This document shows, in pieces, positions 45,984 to 54,640 of a stretch of 64,000 nucleotides of DNA. The stretch is from Niastella populi (GTDB lineage Bacteria > Bacteroidota > Bacteroidia > Chitinophagales > Chitinophagaceae): positions 248,001 through 312,000 of the forward strand of contig NZ_LWBP01000210.1 of NCBI RefSeq assembly GCF_002078015.1. Direction: 5' to 3'. The position numbers were made by a program, and so were the translations under genes. The notes beneath the pieces were generated by a model. That model ran no database searches and was not told the DNA's origin. It saw only the letters and a program-made list of their open reading frames with translations. How positions within the stretch are numbered: position 1 is the first letter of the stretch; each line of letters begins with the position of its first letter.

Positions 45984-48311
45984 ATGAAAAAGACTATCCT
46001 GCAATTGTTGATCGCGCATGGGATATTAACCCAGGCGTTTGCACAGGGAACTGCACCCAACCAGCATTTAGGAACAGAGAGAGAGCATTCCTCTTTGCGT
46101 GGCCTGTATAGTTCCAACGACCGTGCCAATGACATTAGAGCCAAGTTACCCCTGCCAGGACTGCTGGAACAAAAGGAACTTGCCTCACGCAACACCGCCG
46201 CCCACAACAGGGTATTCGATTCTTATATAGAACGGGTATCCATCGATGCCAAGGCATCAGGCGATTTCTCCATGCAGGTGTTCAGTGATAATATTAAGCC
46301 AGGTCAAACCATCGAGTTCCAGGTATTAGACCCCAACGGCAAACCGCTGGGCGAACCTTCTCATGTGACGGCTGCTGAAAAGGCTGACATCAAAAAACAG
46401 TTTTCCATGATCAGAACATGGAATCCTGAAAACCCGCACCTGTATCAGATCGTATTAACATTAAAAGACGCATCACAACAAGTATTATACACTTTTACTA
46501 AAAAATTCGGTTTCCGTTCGGTTGAGTCGAAGCCTGATGGTATTTATGTAAACGGCATTAAGGTCATCTTTAAAGGGATGAACCGTAAGAGCGCCGAGCT
46601 GGGCAATGCAAGATCATCTGAAGAAGCATACCTGGCTGATATCAATACCATGAAGGACCTGAACATGAACGCCGTTCGGTTGTCTTACTACCCCGTAGAT
46701 CCTCACTATTTCGACCTGTGCGATTCTATCGGTTTGTTTGTGATCAGTGAGCTCGCCTCCGGCGGCAAACCAAAAGAAATGGTAAAGGAGATCGTATTCA
46801 GCGGTTTGAACCATCCTTCGGTAGTATGTTGGTCAACCGGTCCCGAGCATGCCGGCAACAAAGAGCTCGATAAAGAGTTCGCTGCATACGATGTACAGAA
46901 CCGTTATGTTATTCACCCGGTTATAAAAGGTGATAACAAAAAATCAGATTTCAATTCAGTTGCCAATTCTATCATCTACGGCACTGAAGCATATATACCT
47001 GTAGAAATTGGTAATGGTATCTTCTCTGGCGGTCGCGCGGCCGGGTTAGATGAGTTCTGGACAGAAGCCAGCAAATCGTCTAAGTTCTCCGGTACCTTCC
47101 TCGCATCTTACCGCGATGAGAATGGTATTGAATCTGCCAGCGGGTACGATATCAAATCGAAAGACAAATGGGCCAGCTACTACGCTATTAAAGAAATATG
47201 GGCCCCCCTTGCTTTTGATATCAGTTCACTCAGCCCTTCATTCAATGGCGTATTAAATGTTGAGAACAAGTTCCTGTATACCAACCTTACCAGGCTTAAG
47301 TTCAGCTGGAAACTGGTACTGTTCCCCAAGGCAACCCAGAAAACCCTGGAGCCGCTGGTGATAGAAGAAGGAAAAACTGAATCGCCTTATACAGGCCCTG
47401 GTGAAAAAGGCCAGTTGAAGTTCACCTTTACGCAGCCTTTTATTCATGCCAGCGCCCTCGTTTTGAATGTGCTTGACAACAAGGATAAAGAAGTATATAC
47501 CTGGACGTTCCCCATCATGAAGCCTGATGACGTGGTAAAAACCAGTCCTGAAGTCGCTTCTATCTCAACCATCATGCGTACAGAGGAAAAAGACTTCCTG
47601 TCGCTGGTGTGCGATGGTATCAACTATATCTTCGATAAGAAGAATGGTAACATGACCAAGGTATATGTAGGTAAACGCGACCTGCCATTCAACGGACCGT
47701 TCCTGGCTGGTTTGTCGAACTACGCCCTGGCCGATTTCAAACACCTGGTAAAAGACAACACCCACATTGTTGAGGTAATATATAAAGGCGAGAGCACATT
47801 GAATGTTAAGTGGACCTTCCACACCGGTGAACTGCCTCGTATGGATTACACGTACTCGATGAAATCTCCCGGCGAATTTGTTGGTATCACCTTCAAATAT
47901 CCCGAAGATAAGATCACCGGCATGAAGTGGTTTGGCCGCGGCCCCTACCAGGTTTGGAAGAACCGGGTTAAAGGCCAGCAGTTAGGTGTGTGGGAGAAAT
48001 CAAATAAAGGTAATGCCGAATACAAAGGATGGCATGCCGATTTATACTGGGTGCAGTTCCAGACAAACATGGGGAACTTCACTTTCTATACCGATCGGCC
48101 GAACATATTCCTGCAAATGTTCAGCCCCGTGAAACAGGGTACCCTGCTGAATGAGTTCAGCGCAGCGCCGTTCCCTGATAATGGTAATATCGGGTTCATG
48201 CACCAGATCAGTGGTTTGGGCACCAAACCGGCCGAAACTGTGGCTAACAAAAGCCTGAAGAGCGCTAACGAACAGTTAGGCGGCACGATCTATCTCGATT
48301 TCAGATGGTAA
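45984..48311 (+). CDS. Divergent GH2 (LacZ-like) protein, possibly catalytically altered
   Basis: A 775-residue secreted protein (signal ending AFAQ). The middle looks like a shrunken GH2 core: immunoglobulin-like segment ending FGFRSVESKPDGIYVNG, a barrel-like part with MNAVRLSYYPVDPHYFDLCDSIGL, and a LacZ-type C-terminal domain (INYIFDKKNGNM, FGRGPYQVWKNR, FTFYTDRPN). The usual acid/base motif GNE is GPE here (Glu288), and the segment IPVEIGNG keeps a Glu (341) where the nucleophile may lie. The N-terminal sugar-binding domain is missing or unrecognisable and the barrel is short. It may be a low-activity enzyme or a binding protein. A terminator follows. Confidence 0.75.
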   Translation: MKKTILQLLIAHGILTQAFAQGTAPNQHLGTEREHSSLRGLYSSNDRANDIRAKLPLPGLLEQKELASRNTAAHNRVFDSYIERVSIDAKASGDFSMQVFSDNIKPGQTIEFQVLDPNGKPLGEPSHVTAAEKADIKKQFSMIRTWNPENPHLYQIVLTLKDASQQVLYTFTKKFGFRSVESKPDGIYVNGIKVIFKGMNRKSAELGNARSSEEAYLADINTMKDLNMNAVRLSYYPVDPHYFDLCDSIGLFVISELASGGKPKEMVKEIVFSGLNHPSVVCWSTGPEHAGNKELDKEFAAYDVQNRYVIHPVIKGDNKKSDFNSVANSIIYGTEAYIPVEIGNGIFSGGRAAGLDEFWTEASKSSKFSGTFLASYRDENGIESASGYDIKSKDKWASYYAIKEIWAPLAFDISSLSPSFNGVLNVENKFLYTNLTRLKFSWKLVLFPKATQKTLEPLVIEEGKTESPYTGPGEKGQLKFTFTQPFIHASALVLNVLDNKDKEVYTWTFPIMKPDDVVKTSPEVASISTIMRTEEKDFLSLVCDGINYIFDKKNGNMTKVYVGKRDLPFNGPFLAGLSNYALADFKHLVKDNTHIVEVIYKGESTLNVKWTFHTGELPRMDYTYSMKSPGEFVGITFKYPEDKITGMKWFGRGPYQVWKNRVKGQQLGVWEKSNKGNAEYKGWHADLYWVQFQTNMGNFTFYTDRPNIFLQMFSPVKQGTLLNEFSAAPFPDNGNIGFMHQISGLGTKPAETVANKSLKSANEQLGGTIYLDFRW

Positions 48312-48334
48312 TATAAGTTCTGCTAAATATTTGA

Positions 48335-48370
48335 CCCCGTTCCGGCTAAACCTGGAGCGGGGTTTTTGTT
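48335..48370 (+). terminator. Intrinsic terminator after the LacZ-like gene
   Basis: A 9-bp stem (CCCCGTTCC / GGAGCGGGG, one G-T pair) with a 10-base loop, then TTTTTGTTTG, 24 bp after the stop codon. Confidence 0.82.
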
Positions 48371-48393
48371 TGTAGCTATTGTACCTTTATGCC

Positions 48394-49290
48394 ATGGAAT
48401 ATGCACAACTGGGAAGATCCGATCTGCAGATCAGCCGCATAGGGTTCGGTTGTATGTCGCTCGGCGATACGTATGCCGGTAGTGAAAAAGTACTGCACCG
48501 TGCCGTTCATCTTGGCATCAATTTCTTCGATACCGCCGACCTGTATGCCAAAGGCATGAACGAGATCGCCGTAGGCAAAGCATTGAAGCCTTTTCGCAGT
48601 AACGTATATATAGCTTCCAAAGTGGGCAATCAATGGCGTGCCGATGGCAGCGGATGGGACTGGAACCCGCGTAAGGAATATATTCTTGAACAGGTGGAAG
48701 GCAGTCTGCAACGCCTGCAGGTTGATTGCATCGACCTGTACCAGTTGCATGGCGGTACCATTGACGATCCCATCGATGAAACCATAGAAGCGTTTGAACT
48801 GCTGAAACAGCAGGGCAAGATCAGGCATTATGGTATTTCATCTATCCGCCCCAACGTAATAAGGGAATATATCAGGCGCTCAAACATCGTAAGCGTTATG
48901 ATGCAATACAGCCTGCTCGACAGGCGGCCTGAGGAAACCTGTTTACAATTATTGCAGGAAAACAATATAGGTGTTTTGGCCCGGGGCGCTGTTGCGCAGG
49001 GATTGCTCATAAATAAACCGCCTAAAGCATATCTTAATTATTCGCCCGGGGAAGTGGAGCTGGCAGCCGCTGCAGTACATAAAGCAGCTGATGAAAAGCG
49101 CAATGCGGCCCAAACGGCCTTACGTTATGTATTGCAGCATCCGGCAATTTCCGCTGTTGTGGCAGGGATAAGGACCATTGAGCAACTTGAAGAAGCGGTG
49201 GCTGCGTTAAAAACGCCGGTCATTGATGAAAAGGAACTGGCGGTGTTGAAGGAAGCCGTTGTAGCAAATAAGTATGAACAGCACAGGTAG
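48394..49290 (+). CDS. Aldo/keto reductase, second copy (different subfamily)
   Basis: A 298-residue reductase starting at ATG 48394 (MEYAQLGRSDLQISRIGFG); a TTG five codons earlier is ignored. Motifs GINFFDTADLYAKGMNEIAVG (Asp, Tyr), VYIASKVGNQW (Lys) and LYQLHGGTIDDPIDET (His) give the full catalytic tetrad, and the C-terminal SAVVAGIRTIEQLEEAV contributes to cofactor binding. It resembles the YajO/IolS-like group more than the YghZ-like protein at 44613. The substrate is unknown. It is separated from the LacZ-like gene by a terminator, so it has its own promoter. Confidence 0.9.
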   Translation: MEYAQLGRSDLQISRIGFGCMSLGDTYAGSEKVLHRAVHLGINFFDTADLYAKGMNEIAVGKALKPFRSNVYIASKVGNQWRADGSGWDWNPRKEYILEQVEGSLQRLQVDCIDLYQLHGGTIDDPIDETIEAFELLKQQGKIRHYGISSIRPNVIREYIRRSNIVSVMMQYSLLDRRPEETCLQLLQENNIGVLARGAVAQGLLINKPPKAYLNYSPGEVELAAAAVHKAADEKRNAAQTALRYVLQHPAISAVVAGIRTIEQLEEAVAALKTPVIDEKELAVLKEAVVANKYEQHR

Positions 49291-49302
49291 TTAATGTGAT
49301 AA

Positions 49303-49440
49303 TGAATACAGCTGAAAGCCGAAAGCGAATACAAATACAGCTGCAAGCTGCAAGCGAATACAGGCCAAAGCTGAACGTAAAACATGTGGCCCAACCTCCA
49401 TCAACTTTATCACCTTTATCAACTCCATCAACTTGCTCCC
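49303..49440. repeat. Short-word repeats after the second aldo/keto reductase
   Basis: Words of the CAGCTG(A/C)AAGC and GCGAATACA types alternate at 49310-49365, followed by TTTATCAACT/TTATCACC words (from about 49398). Similar TATCAAC/TATCACC words are found at 23188 and 34455. Confidence 0.6.
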
Positions 49441-49490
49441 TGTATTCCACTTCAACATCCTACATTGAACATGCCGGCGCTTCGGTCGGC

Positions 49491-49518
49491 ATCCCGACAC
49501 GCAGAGCTTCGTCGGGAT
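49491..49518. repeat. Inverted repeat ATCCCGAC / GTCGGGAT between convergent genes
   Basis: A perfect 8-bp stem with a 12-base loop lies between the convergent aldo/keto reductase and surface-protein genes. The core matches the hairpin at 36960-36976. It may help end transcription from both sides. Confidence 0.65.
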
Positions 49519-49542
49519 ACGATATTCTTCTGTTTTTCACAT

Positions 49543-52500
49543 TTATCTTATCAACGTAATATCTCCCGTTTTCCGCACCTTTTTCCCGTCAGAATACTCC
49601 ACATCGAGGGTATACGCATATACATCCATCGGTTGCAATTGCCCGTTGAAGGTACCATCCCAGCTGGCGCGGCGGTCCTGTGTACCGAACACCAGCCTGC
49701 CCCAGCGGTTGTAGATCTTCCAGTTCATTTTGGCAATGCCAAAACCGGTAACCATAATCCTGCTGTTTCTTCCAAAACGCCCGGGCGTAAAGGCATTGGG
49801 CACATCGAGCAACGGGTTGATCAACGCCTGCACCGGTTTACAAATAGTATCGGAACAACCCTGCCCTGTATACGCAACCAGGCAGGCCTGGAAGGTACCG
49901 GTAGCATTATACTGATGGCTTACGGTATCGACCGTGTTTTTGATCACTACGTCATCATCGCCAAAATGCCAGTGATAGTTTACAGCACCGGTTGATAAAT
50001 TGGTGAAGATGGTTGGTTTATTTACCTCAGGCGTTACCGGTGAAAACGAAAAATCGGCTACAGGCTTCGGATATACCGTAATGTCCATGCTTGCTGAATC
50101 AATGATATTGCACGTGTTTGAATCAATGACAACCAGTTTTACGGTCCATTTGCCTAACCGGGTATAGGTATGCGTGGGGTTTACTTCGTTTGAGGTAGTG
50201 CCATCGCCAAAATCCCAGTGAAATGTTTGGCCGGCCAGCGAGGTATTGTTGAATACAGCGTAATGCGGCAAACATCCCAACGATGGCGTTTCGAACCGCG
50301 CATCGACCAGCGGCGATACGCGCAGTTCTTTTGATATGGAGTCGGGCGAATTACAATAGGCCGTGTCGTGCAGAATAAGTTTTGGAATATAGGTGCCTGC
50401 CGACGTATATGAATGATGTACCGTTTGACCGCCCGGTGTTATGCGGGTGCCATCGCCAAAATCCCAGGTAAAGCTTTCAGGCTTGAAGGGTTTACCCGGC
50501 GGGAAGGTGCTGGTATTTACAAATTCATATTGTAGCGAGTGACAGGGCGGTAGTTTGGTTATGGTATATGCCAGGTTAGCCGGGTCGTCGCGTACATGGA
50601 TAGTCAGAAAAGCGGTATCGCGAATGTTACAGCTAGCAGAGTCAACAGCGATCAGGCGTATGCGAAAGCTGCCCGTGCTGTTAAACGTATGGGTAATATC
50701 GTAGGTGGTGGTATATTGTTCGGGGGTGCCATCGTCAAAGTTCCATTCATAACTTTTGGCGTCGAGAATGGTATCTTTCAATACCACTGTGAACGGCACA
50801 CAACCCAACGTATCGAACATGCCGTTGAAATAAGCTTTTGGCCCTGCGCCTACACCGGAGAAGTTGAACAGTATTTTAACGGCGCCGAGGTTACAGCCAT
50901 TTTGACCTGCTCCATTTGTAGGCGACCATACACCACTGGTAGTAGGGTAGGGCCTGGTAATAGGCAGATCGGGAATATTGCCATAGCAGTTGGCGCATAT
51001 GGCCTGGTAAATAGCGCCCTGCTGGTCGAACCGGCTGGTACCGCCATCTACGTGTTCACCCAGGCCGCCATCCTGGCCAAAGAAAGTGCCATACTTTAAT
51101 GAAGCGGCATTTCTTTCCAGTACAATAAAATAGAAATCCCGGTTATCGGTCACCGCTTTCAATGCATCGGGTGTAACGGGCATACCCCGGGTGCCGCCGA
51201 GGTCGTAGGGATCGGCCTGTGTTGAAGCCGGCGCATACCAGCCGCCCCAGCCGGAGATGTATACGTTCTCGCAACGGTCAACGAGGAAGGCCACCGGCGA
51301 TATATTGGGTTTATTGCCGCTGCCGAATACCGTTGAGTATTCTATGGAGGTAAGATCGGGCCGTAATTTTGTGATGAACTGTTTTGCACCCGCATTGCTG
51401 TAAGCGGCGTTTATAACGGGCCACGACCCGCGCGTTACGCCCATAACATAGGGAAAACTGTTGCGGTCGAACTGAATGCCGTATATGAGATCGGCCTGCT
51501 GGGTGCCCATATAAATGGTGCGCTGCAGGGTAGTGCCGTCGTTTGAAATAATGGAAACATATCCATCTATAAAACCTGCCAGCCCACTGCTTATTACACC
51601 ATTATTGAGGCCAGGTACCGTTCCGGGCAGGTCACTGCTGGAAGTGCCGCCGGCTACATAAATTTCGTTCGTTGCTGGCCGTAATGCCAGTACAAAGGCG
51701 GCATCGTCGCCTGTGCCGCCAAGGAAGGAACTCCAGATAACCGTATTGCAATCGGGGTTTATTTTCAGCACCACGCCATCCTGGTTGCCGCTGCGTGTTT
51801 GCTGAAAACCGTTCCCTATCATGGGGAAATTCGATTGCGATTGGCCGGCCACATAAATAAACCCGTTGTTGTCGAGGATCACTTCGCTGTGCGAATCATC
51901 GCCATAGTTCCTGAGCAGGGAATTCATTATGTGATCGCCGCTTTCCATCTGGTCCTCTATATTCAACCCGTCGTTGCCCGGGCCGCCGATGCGTAAAGAA
52001 CCTATAATGGCGCTGCCCTGGGCATTCAGTTTGGTAACCACCATGTCGCAGCCGCCGCCCTGGCCTATAAGCGTACCGGGGTAGTCGCCTGAATAGGTTC
52101 TTCCCAGGATTACCAGGTTGCCCTGGGGATCGCAGTAAAGACTATGCGGAAAATCATCGGCGCCGCCGCCGAGGTAAGTAGCATATTCCCGTCTGTTACC
52201 CGCTGCGCTGAACTTAAAAATGCTGATATCCAAACCGCGTTGCCCGCCGCGCGTCCAGGTAGTTTTATATGCGCCGGGGGAAGCCGGAAAGCCCGCCCCG
52301 AATGCAATACCGCCTGAGAACAGGGAGCCATCAGGGCCCGGTGTGGCTGTAAAGCCCCATTCATCGGTGGTGCTGCCGGTAAAGGATGAAAAAATGATCG
52401 TTGGGTCTATCACCAATGTGCTGGTCTTTGTATAATCGCCTGTTTTGAATCGCACCCTGTTCTTTCCTTCAATTTTATAAGCGCAGGAGGTTTCCTTTCT

Positions 52501-53202
52501 GCCGTGTATATTGTCGAACTGGTACGTGTACGGGTATAACTCCCGCACATCGCCCACACTGGTTTTTATTACCAGTTCACTGTTCTTTACCGATAGTTTA
52601 TTGGCCCCGTCGTATTGCATTACGATATCGTTCACATTGCCGCCGGGGTTTACGATGATATCGTATTTCAGCCGGCCGCTCTCTGAATAGTACCGTACAT
52701 CTATATGGGGGTAAACGTTTTTGTAAATGACCGCCTGGCAGCTTTTAACATGGCTGATCCATTGGGAAGGATCGTTGCCTTTGATATAATTGCTGTAACC
52801 CGGTAATACTTTATCGGGAACAATTTGCGGATTGGCAGCTCCGCCTATGAACTGTACCCTGTAGGCGTGGGAGCGTATGGTGATGGTGGAGTGACCGGCA
52901 CTATCAACGGATTGTGTGTTCCTGGCAATACGCGCCCTGCTGTCTGTTGCTATGGGTAACTGATGGTTGTCATGCGCTTCACCGAGGTCGGTGGCGTTGT
53001 GCTGCACAATGGTAAACCCGTTCTTTTGCAGATAGAAATTCCCTGTGGGCAAATCGCCCCTGAATTGAACCTGTTTATCCCATTGTCCTTTATTCTCGAT
53101 GAACTCAAAAGAGGAAGGTGCCTGCGCAACCGATCGTATAACGCCTGTTATGCACAGGGTTATAGCTATCAGACAATTCTTAACCAAGATTCGTGTTTTC
53201 AA
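49543..53202 (-). CDS. Giant T9SS-secreted surface protein with PKD domains (copy 2)
   Basis: A 1219-residue surface protein with a signal peptide (ending RSVAQ). Residues about 30-270 form the FEFIENKGQWDKQVQFRGDL domain often seen at the start of such proteins, then SBBP-like beta-propeller repeats (YLGGGADDFPHSL, FLGGTGDDAAFVLA) to about 720. Four PKD-like domains follow (EWNFDDG, TWDFGDG, HWDFGDG, HWHFGDD). The last 85 residues, from NAFTPGRFGRN through YNRWGRLVFG to TLDVEYSDGKKVRKTGDITLIR, are the gliding-motility/type-B T9SS sorting domain. It is closely similar in plan and wording to the protein at 54641 and begins 54 bp after the PorP/SprF gene. Confidence 0.9.
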   Translation of the reverse strand: MKTRILVKNCLIAITLCITGVIRSVAQAPSSFEFIENKGQWDKQVQFRGDLPTGNFYLQKNGFTIVQHNATDLGEAHDNHQLPIATDSRARIARNTQSVDSAGHSTITIRSHAYRVQFIGGAANPQIVPDKVLPGYSNYIKGNDPSQWISHVKSCQAVIYKNVYPHIDVRYYSESGRLKYDIIVNPGGNVNDIVMQYDGANKLSVKNSELVIKTSVGDVRELYPYTYQFDNIHGRKETSCAYKIEGKNRVRFKTGDYTKTSTLVIDPTIIFSSFTGSTTDEWGFTATPGPDGSLFSGGIAFGAGFPASPGAYKTTWTRGGQRGLDISIFKFSAAGNRREYATYLGGGADDFPHSLYCDPQGNLVILGRTYSGDYPGTLIGQGGGCDMVVTKLNAQGSAIIGSLRIGGPGNDGLNIEDQMESGDHIMNSLLRNYGDDSHSEVILDNNGFIYVAGQSQSNFPMIGNGFQQTRSGNQDGVVLKINPDCNTVIWSSFLGGTGDDAAFVLALRPATNEIYVAGGTSSSDLPGTVPGLNNGVISSGLAGFIDGYVSIISNDGTTLQRTIYMGTQQADLIYGIQFDRNSFPYVMGVTRGSWPVINAAYSNAGAKQFITKLRPDLTSIEYSTVFGSGNKPNISPVAFLVDRCENVYISGWGGWYAPASTQADPYDLGGTRGMPVTPDALKAVTDNRDFYFIVLERNAASLKYGTFFGQDGGLGEHVDGGTSRFDQQGAIYQAICANCYGNIPDLPITRPYPTTSGVWSPTNGAGQNGCNLGAVKILFNFSGVGAGPKAYFNGMFDTLGCVPFTVVLKDTILDAKSYEWNFDDGTPEQYTTTYDITHTFNSTGSFRIRLIAVDSASCNIRDTAFLTIHVRDDPANLAYTITKLPPCHSLQYEFVNTSTFPPGKPFKPESFTWDFGDGTRITPGGQTVHHSYTSAGTYIPKLILHDTAYCNSPDSISKELRVSPLVDARFETPSLGCLPHYAVFNNTSLAGQTFHWDFGDGTTSNEVNPTHTYTRLGKWTVKLVVIDSNTCNIIDSASMDITVYPKPVADFSFSPVTPEVNKPTIFTNLSTGAVNYHWHFGDDDVVIKNTVDTVSHQYNATGTFQACLVAYTGQGCSDTICKPVQALINPLLDVPNAFTPGRFGRNSRIMVTGFGIAKMNWKIYNRWGRLVFGTQDRRASWDGTFNGQLQPMDVYAYTLDVEYSDGKKVRKTGDITLIR

Positions 53203-53256
53203 AGTGTAATAATAGGCCAGGTTGCAATGATAAGGATTACGGCTCTCCCGTAAGCA

Positions 53257-54357
53257 TTAATATTTGAACGTAGGACACATTGACTGCCTTCTGTCGCCAT
53301 TATACTCGTTATAGAACCCGTGTCTAAATAAAGCAAATTCAAACGCGCCACGTGATTGATTGTACTGTTTCAGGGATGACGTGGTAGCATCATAGGTGAA
53401 CATGAGCTTGATGGCCTTCCATTCAAAACCCACCATGGGAATGAACGAGTCGCCGCCGCGATAATATAAACCACCGATCAGTTGGTATTCGCCATCGCCC
53501 GATAAATTGTATTGAACATTTCCGCCCAATACCAGCTCGCTTGTTTTTGCGGTGGTGCTGTAATAGGCCATGGGATTCAAAATAACCTGTTCGTTCAGCT
53601 TGAAGCTGGCGTTCACAAAAGCATTGTACCGGGGCGCAATACGGCTATCGTACCCACTTAATGAATCAGGGGTGGTAAAGAACGATTCGCGGGGCCTGTT
53701 TATGTGCCAGGCAGAAATACCGCCATTGAGATATAACCTGTCGGTAGGAAAGTACGCATAATTCAAACCTACCTGCATATCGAAATAACTTACGTTGGGC
53801 GCATCGAGCGCTACGCTGGTAGGCAGGTTGCTGTCGAAGAACTTGCCATCGAACTGATCAGGGAACTTTAGCGCGGTTGTGTTGATGCGTTTGTTGGCCC
53901 AGCCTACATTGAACCCGAGCGATAATAAATGCGCTACGCCCAGCATTTGATGGTAAGCTGCCGAACCATATATTTTGGTTGAAGTAAGACTGCCCGAACC
54001 GGCAACATCACGAAGTATAACGCCGCCTAACCCCAACCAGCCGCTTTCGATCCGGTCCCTGAACACCTGGGCATCGCCCCATATACTCATTGTTTTGTAT
54101 GGAACGCTCATGATCGACGACCATTGATTGCGATAGTTAACGCCTAAGCGGTAATCGGCATCGGGTATAAAACCCGTGTTGGCGGGATTGGTTGTGAGCG
54201 GGGAATTAAACCATTGGGAAAAATGCATATCCTGCGCCGTTGCCTGAGAAACACATACGACACACGACAACATCGCCACCACTGTTTTCAGTAAACGGTT
54301 TACTATTTCCCGGGTCACAGGGGGCCGCACTGTTTTGTTAGCTTTAATTTTTTTCAT
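53257..54357 (-). CDS. PorP/SprF-family outer-membrane protein
   Basis: A 366-residue outer-membrane protein with the family signature after a long basic N terminus and a hydrophobic signal (to ATAQ at about 41): DMHFSQWFNSPLTTNPANTG, NYRNQWSSIMSVPYKTMSIWGD, then beta-barrel strands such as GGLYYRGGDSFIPMVGFEWK. SprF in Flavobacterium is needed for surface display of SprB, and PorP/SprF genes typically sit beside the gene of a type-B T9SS substrate. Here two such giant genes bracket it, and it most likely helps anchor or export them. It could use a later ATG at the MLSCVV residue, which would give a shorter signal. Confidence 0.93.
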   Translation of the reverse strand: MKKIKANKTVRPPVTREIVNRLLKTVVAMLSCVVCVSQATAQDMHFSQWFNSPLTTNPANTGFIPDADYRLGVNYRNQWSSIMSVPYKTMSIWGDAQVFRDRIESGWLGLGGVILRDVAGSGSLTSTKIYGSAAYHQMLGVAHLLSLGFNVGWANKRINTTALKFPDQFDGKFFDSNLPTSVALDAPNVSYFDMQVGLNYAYFPTDRLYLNGGISAWHINRPRESFFTTPDSLSGYDSRIAPRYNAFVNASFKLNEQVILNPMAYYSTTAKTSELVLGGNVQYNLSGDGEYQLIGGLYYRGGDSFIPMVGFEWKAIKLMFTYDATTSSLKQYNQSRGAFEFALFRHGFYNEYNGDRRQSMCPTFKY

Positions 54358-54640
54358 AAACCACCTGTTCTAAAAGTACAATTTGTTATATCATATGAAA
54401 GCTTTCATTGAGCTTTAACATATTATTTTACAGCTTAGCGCTAAACGCTTAATGCTGAACGCTGGTTCCCGGCTGTTCAGTTTTCTATCCGGGTATTGAG
54501 CTTCCTGCCCTGGGCGTTTTATCACTTTCCGCGTTCCGCGTTAAGCGTTCTTGCTTCTCCTGCTGCACTTTCAGGCGTCTCAACGAAGTAAGGCCGTACG
54601 CCGGTTCGGTCATTAGCCTTCCGCATTTCGCCTTCCGCCT
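54358..54640. repeat. Gap with AGCGTT-type words
   Basis: No gene. The middle is filled with variants of AACGCTTAATGCTGAACGC, CGCGTTCCGCGTTAAGCG and CTTCCGCATTTCGCC, the same word family as in the gap before proB (36985-37050). Confidence 0.6.

Noticed and set aside
49384-49995. 203-residue plus-strand open frame
   Set aside because: It lies over short-word repeats and the antisense of the T9SS sorting domain.
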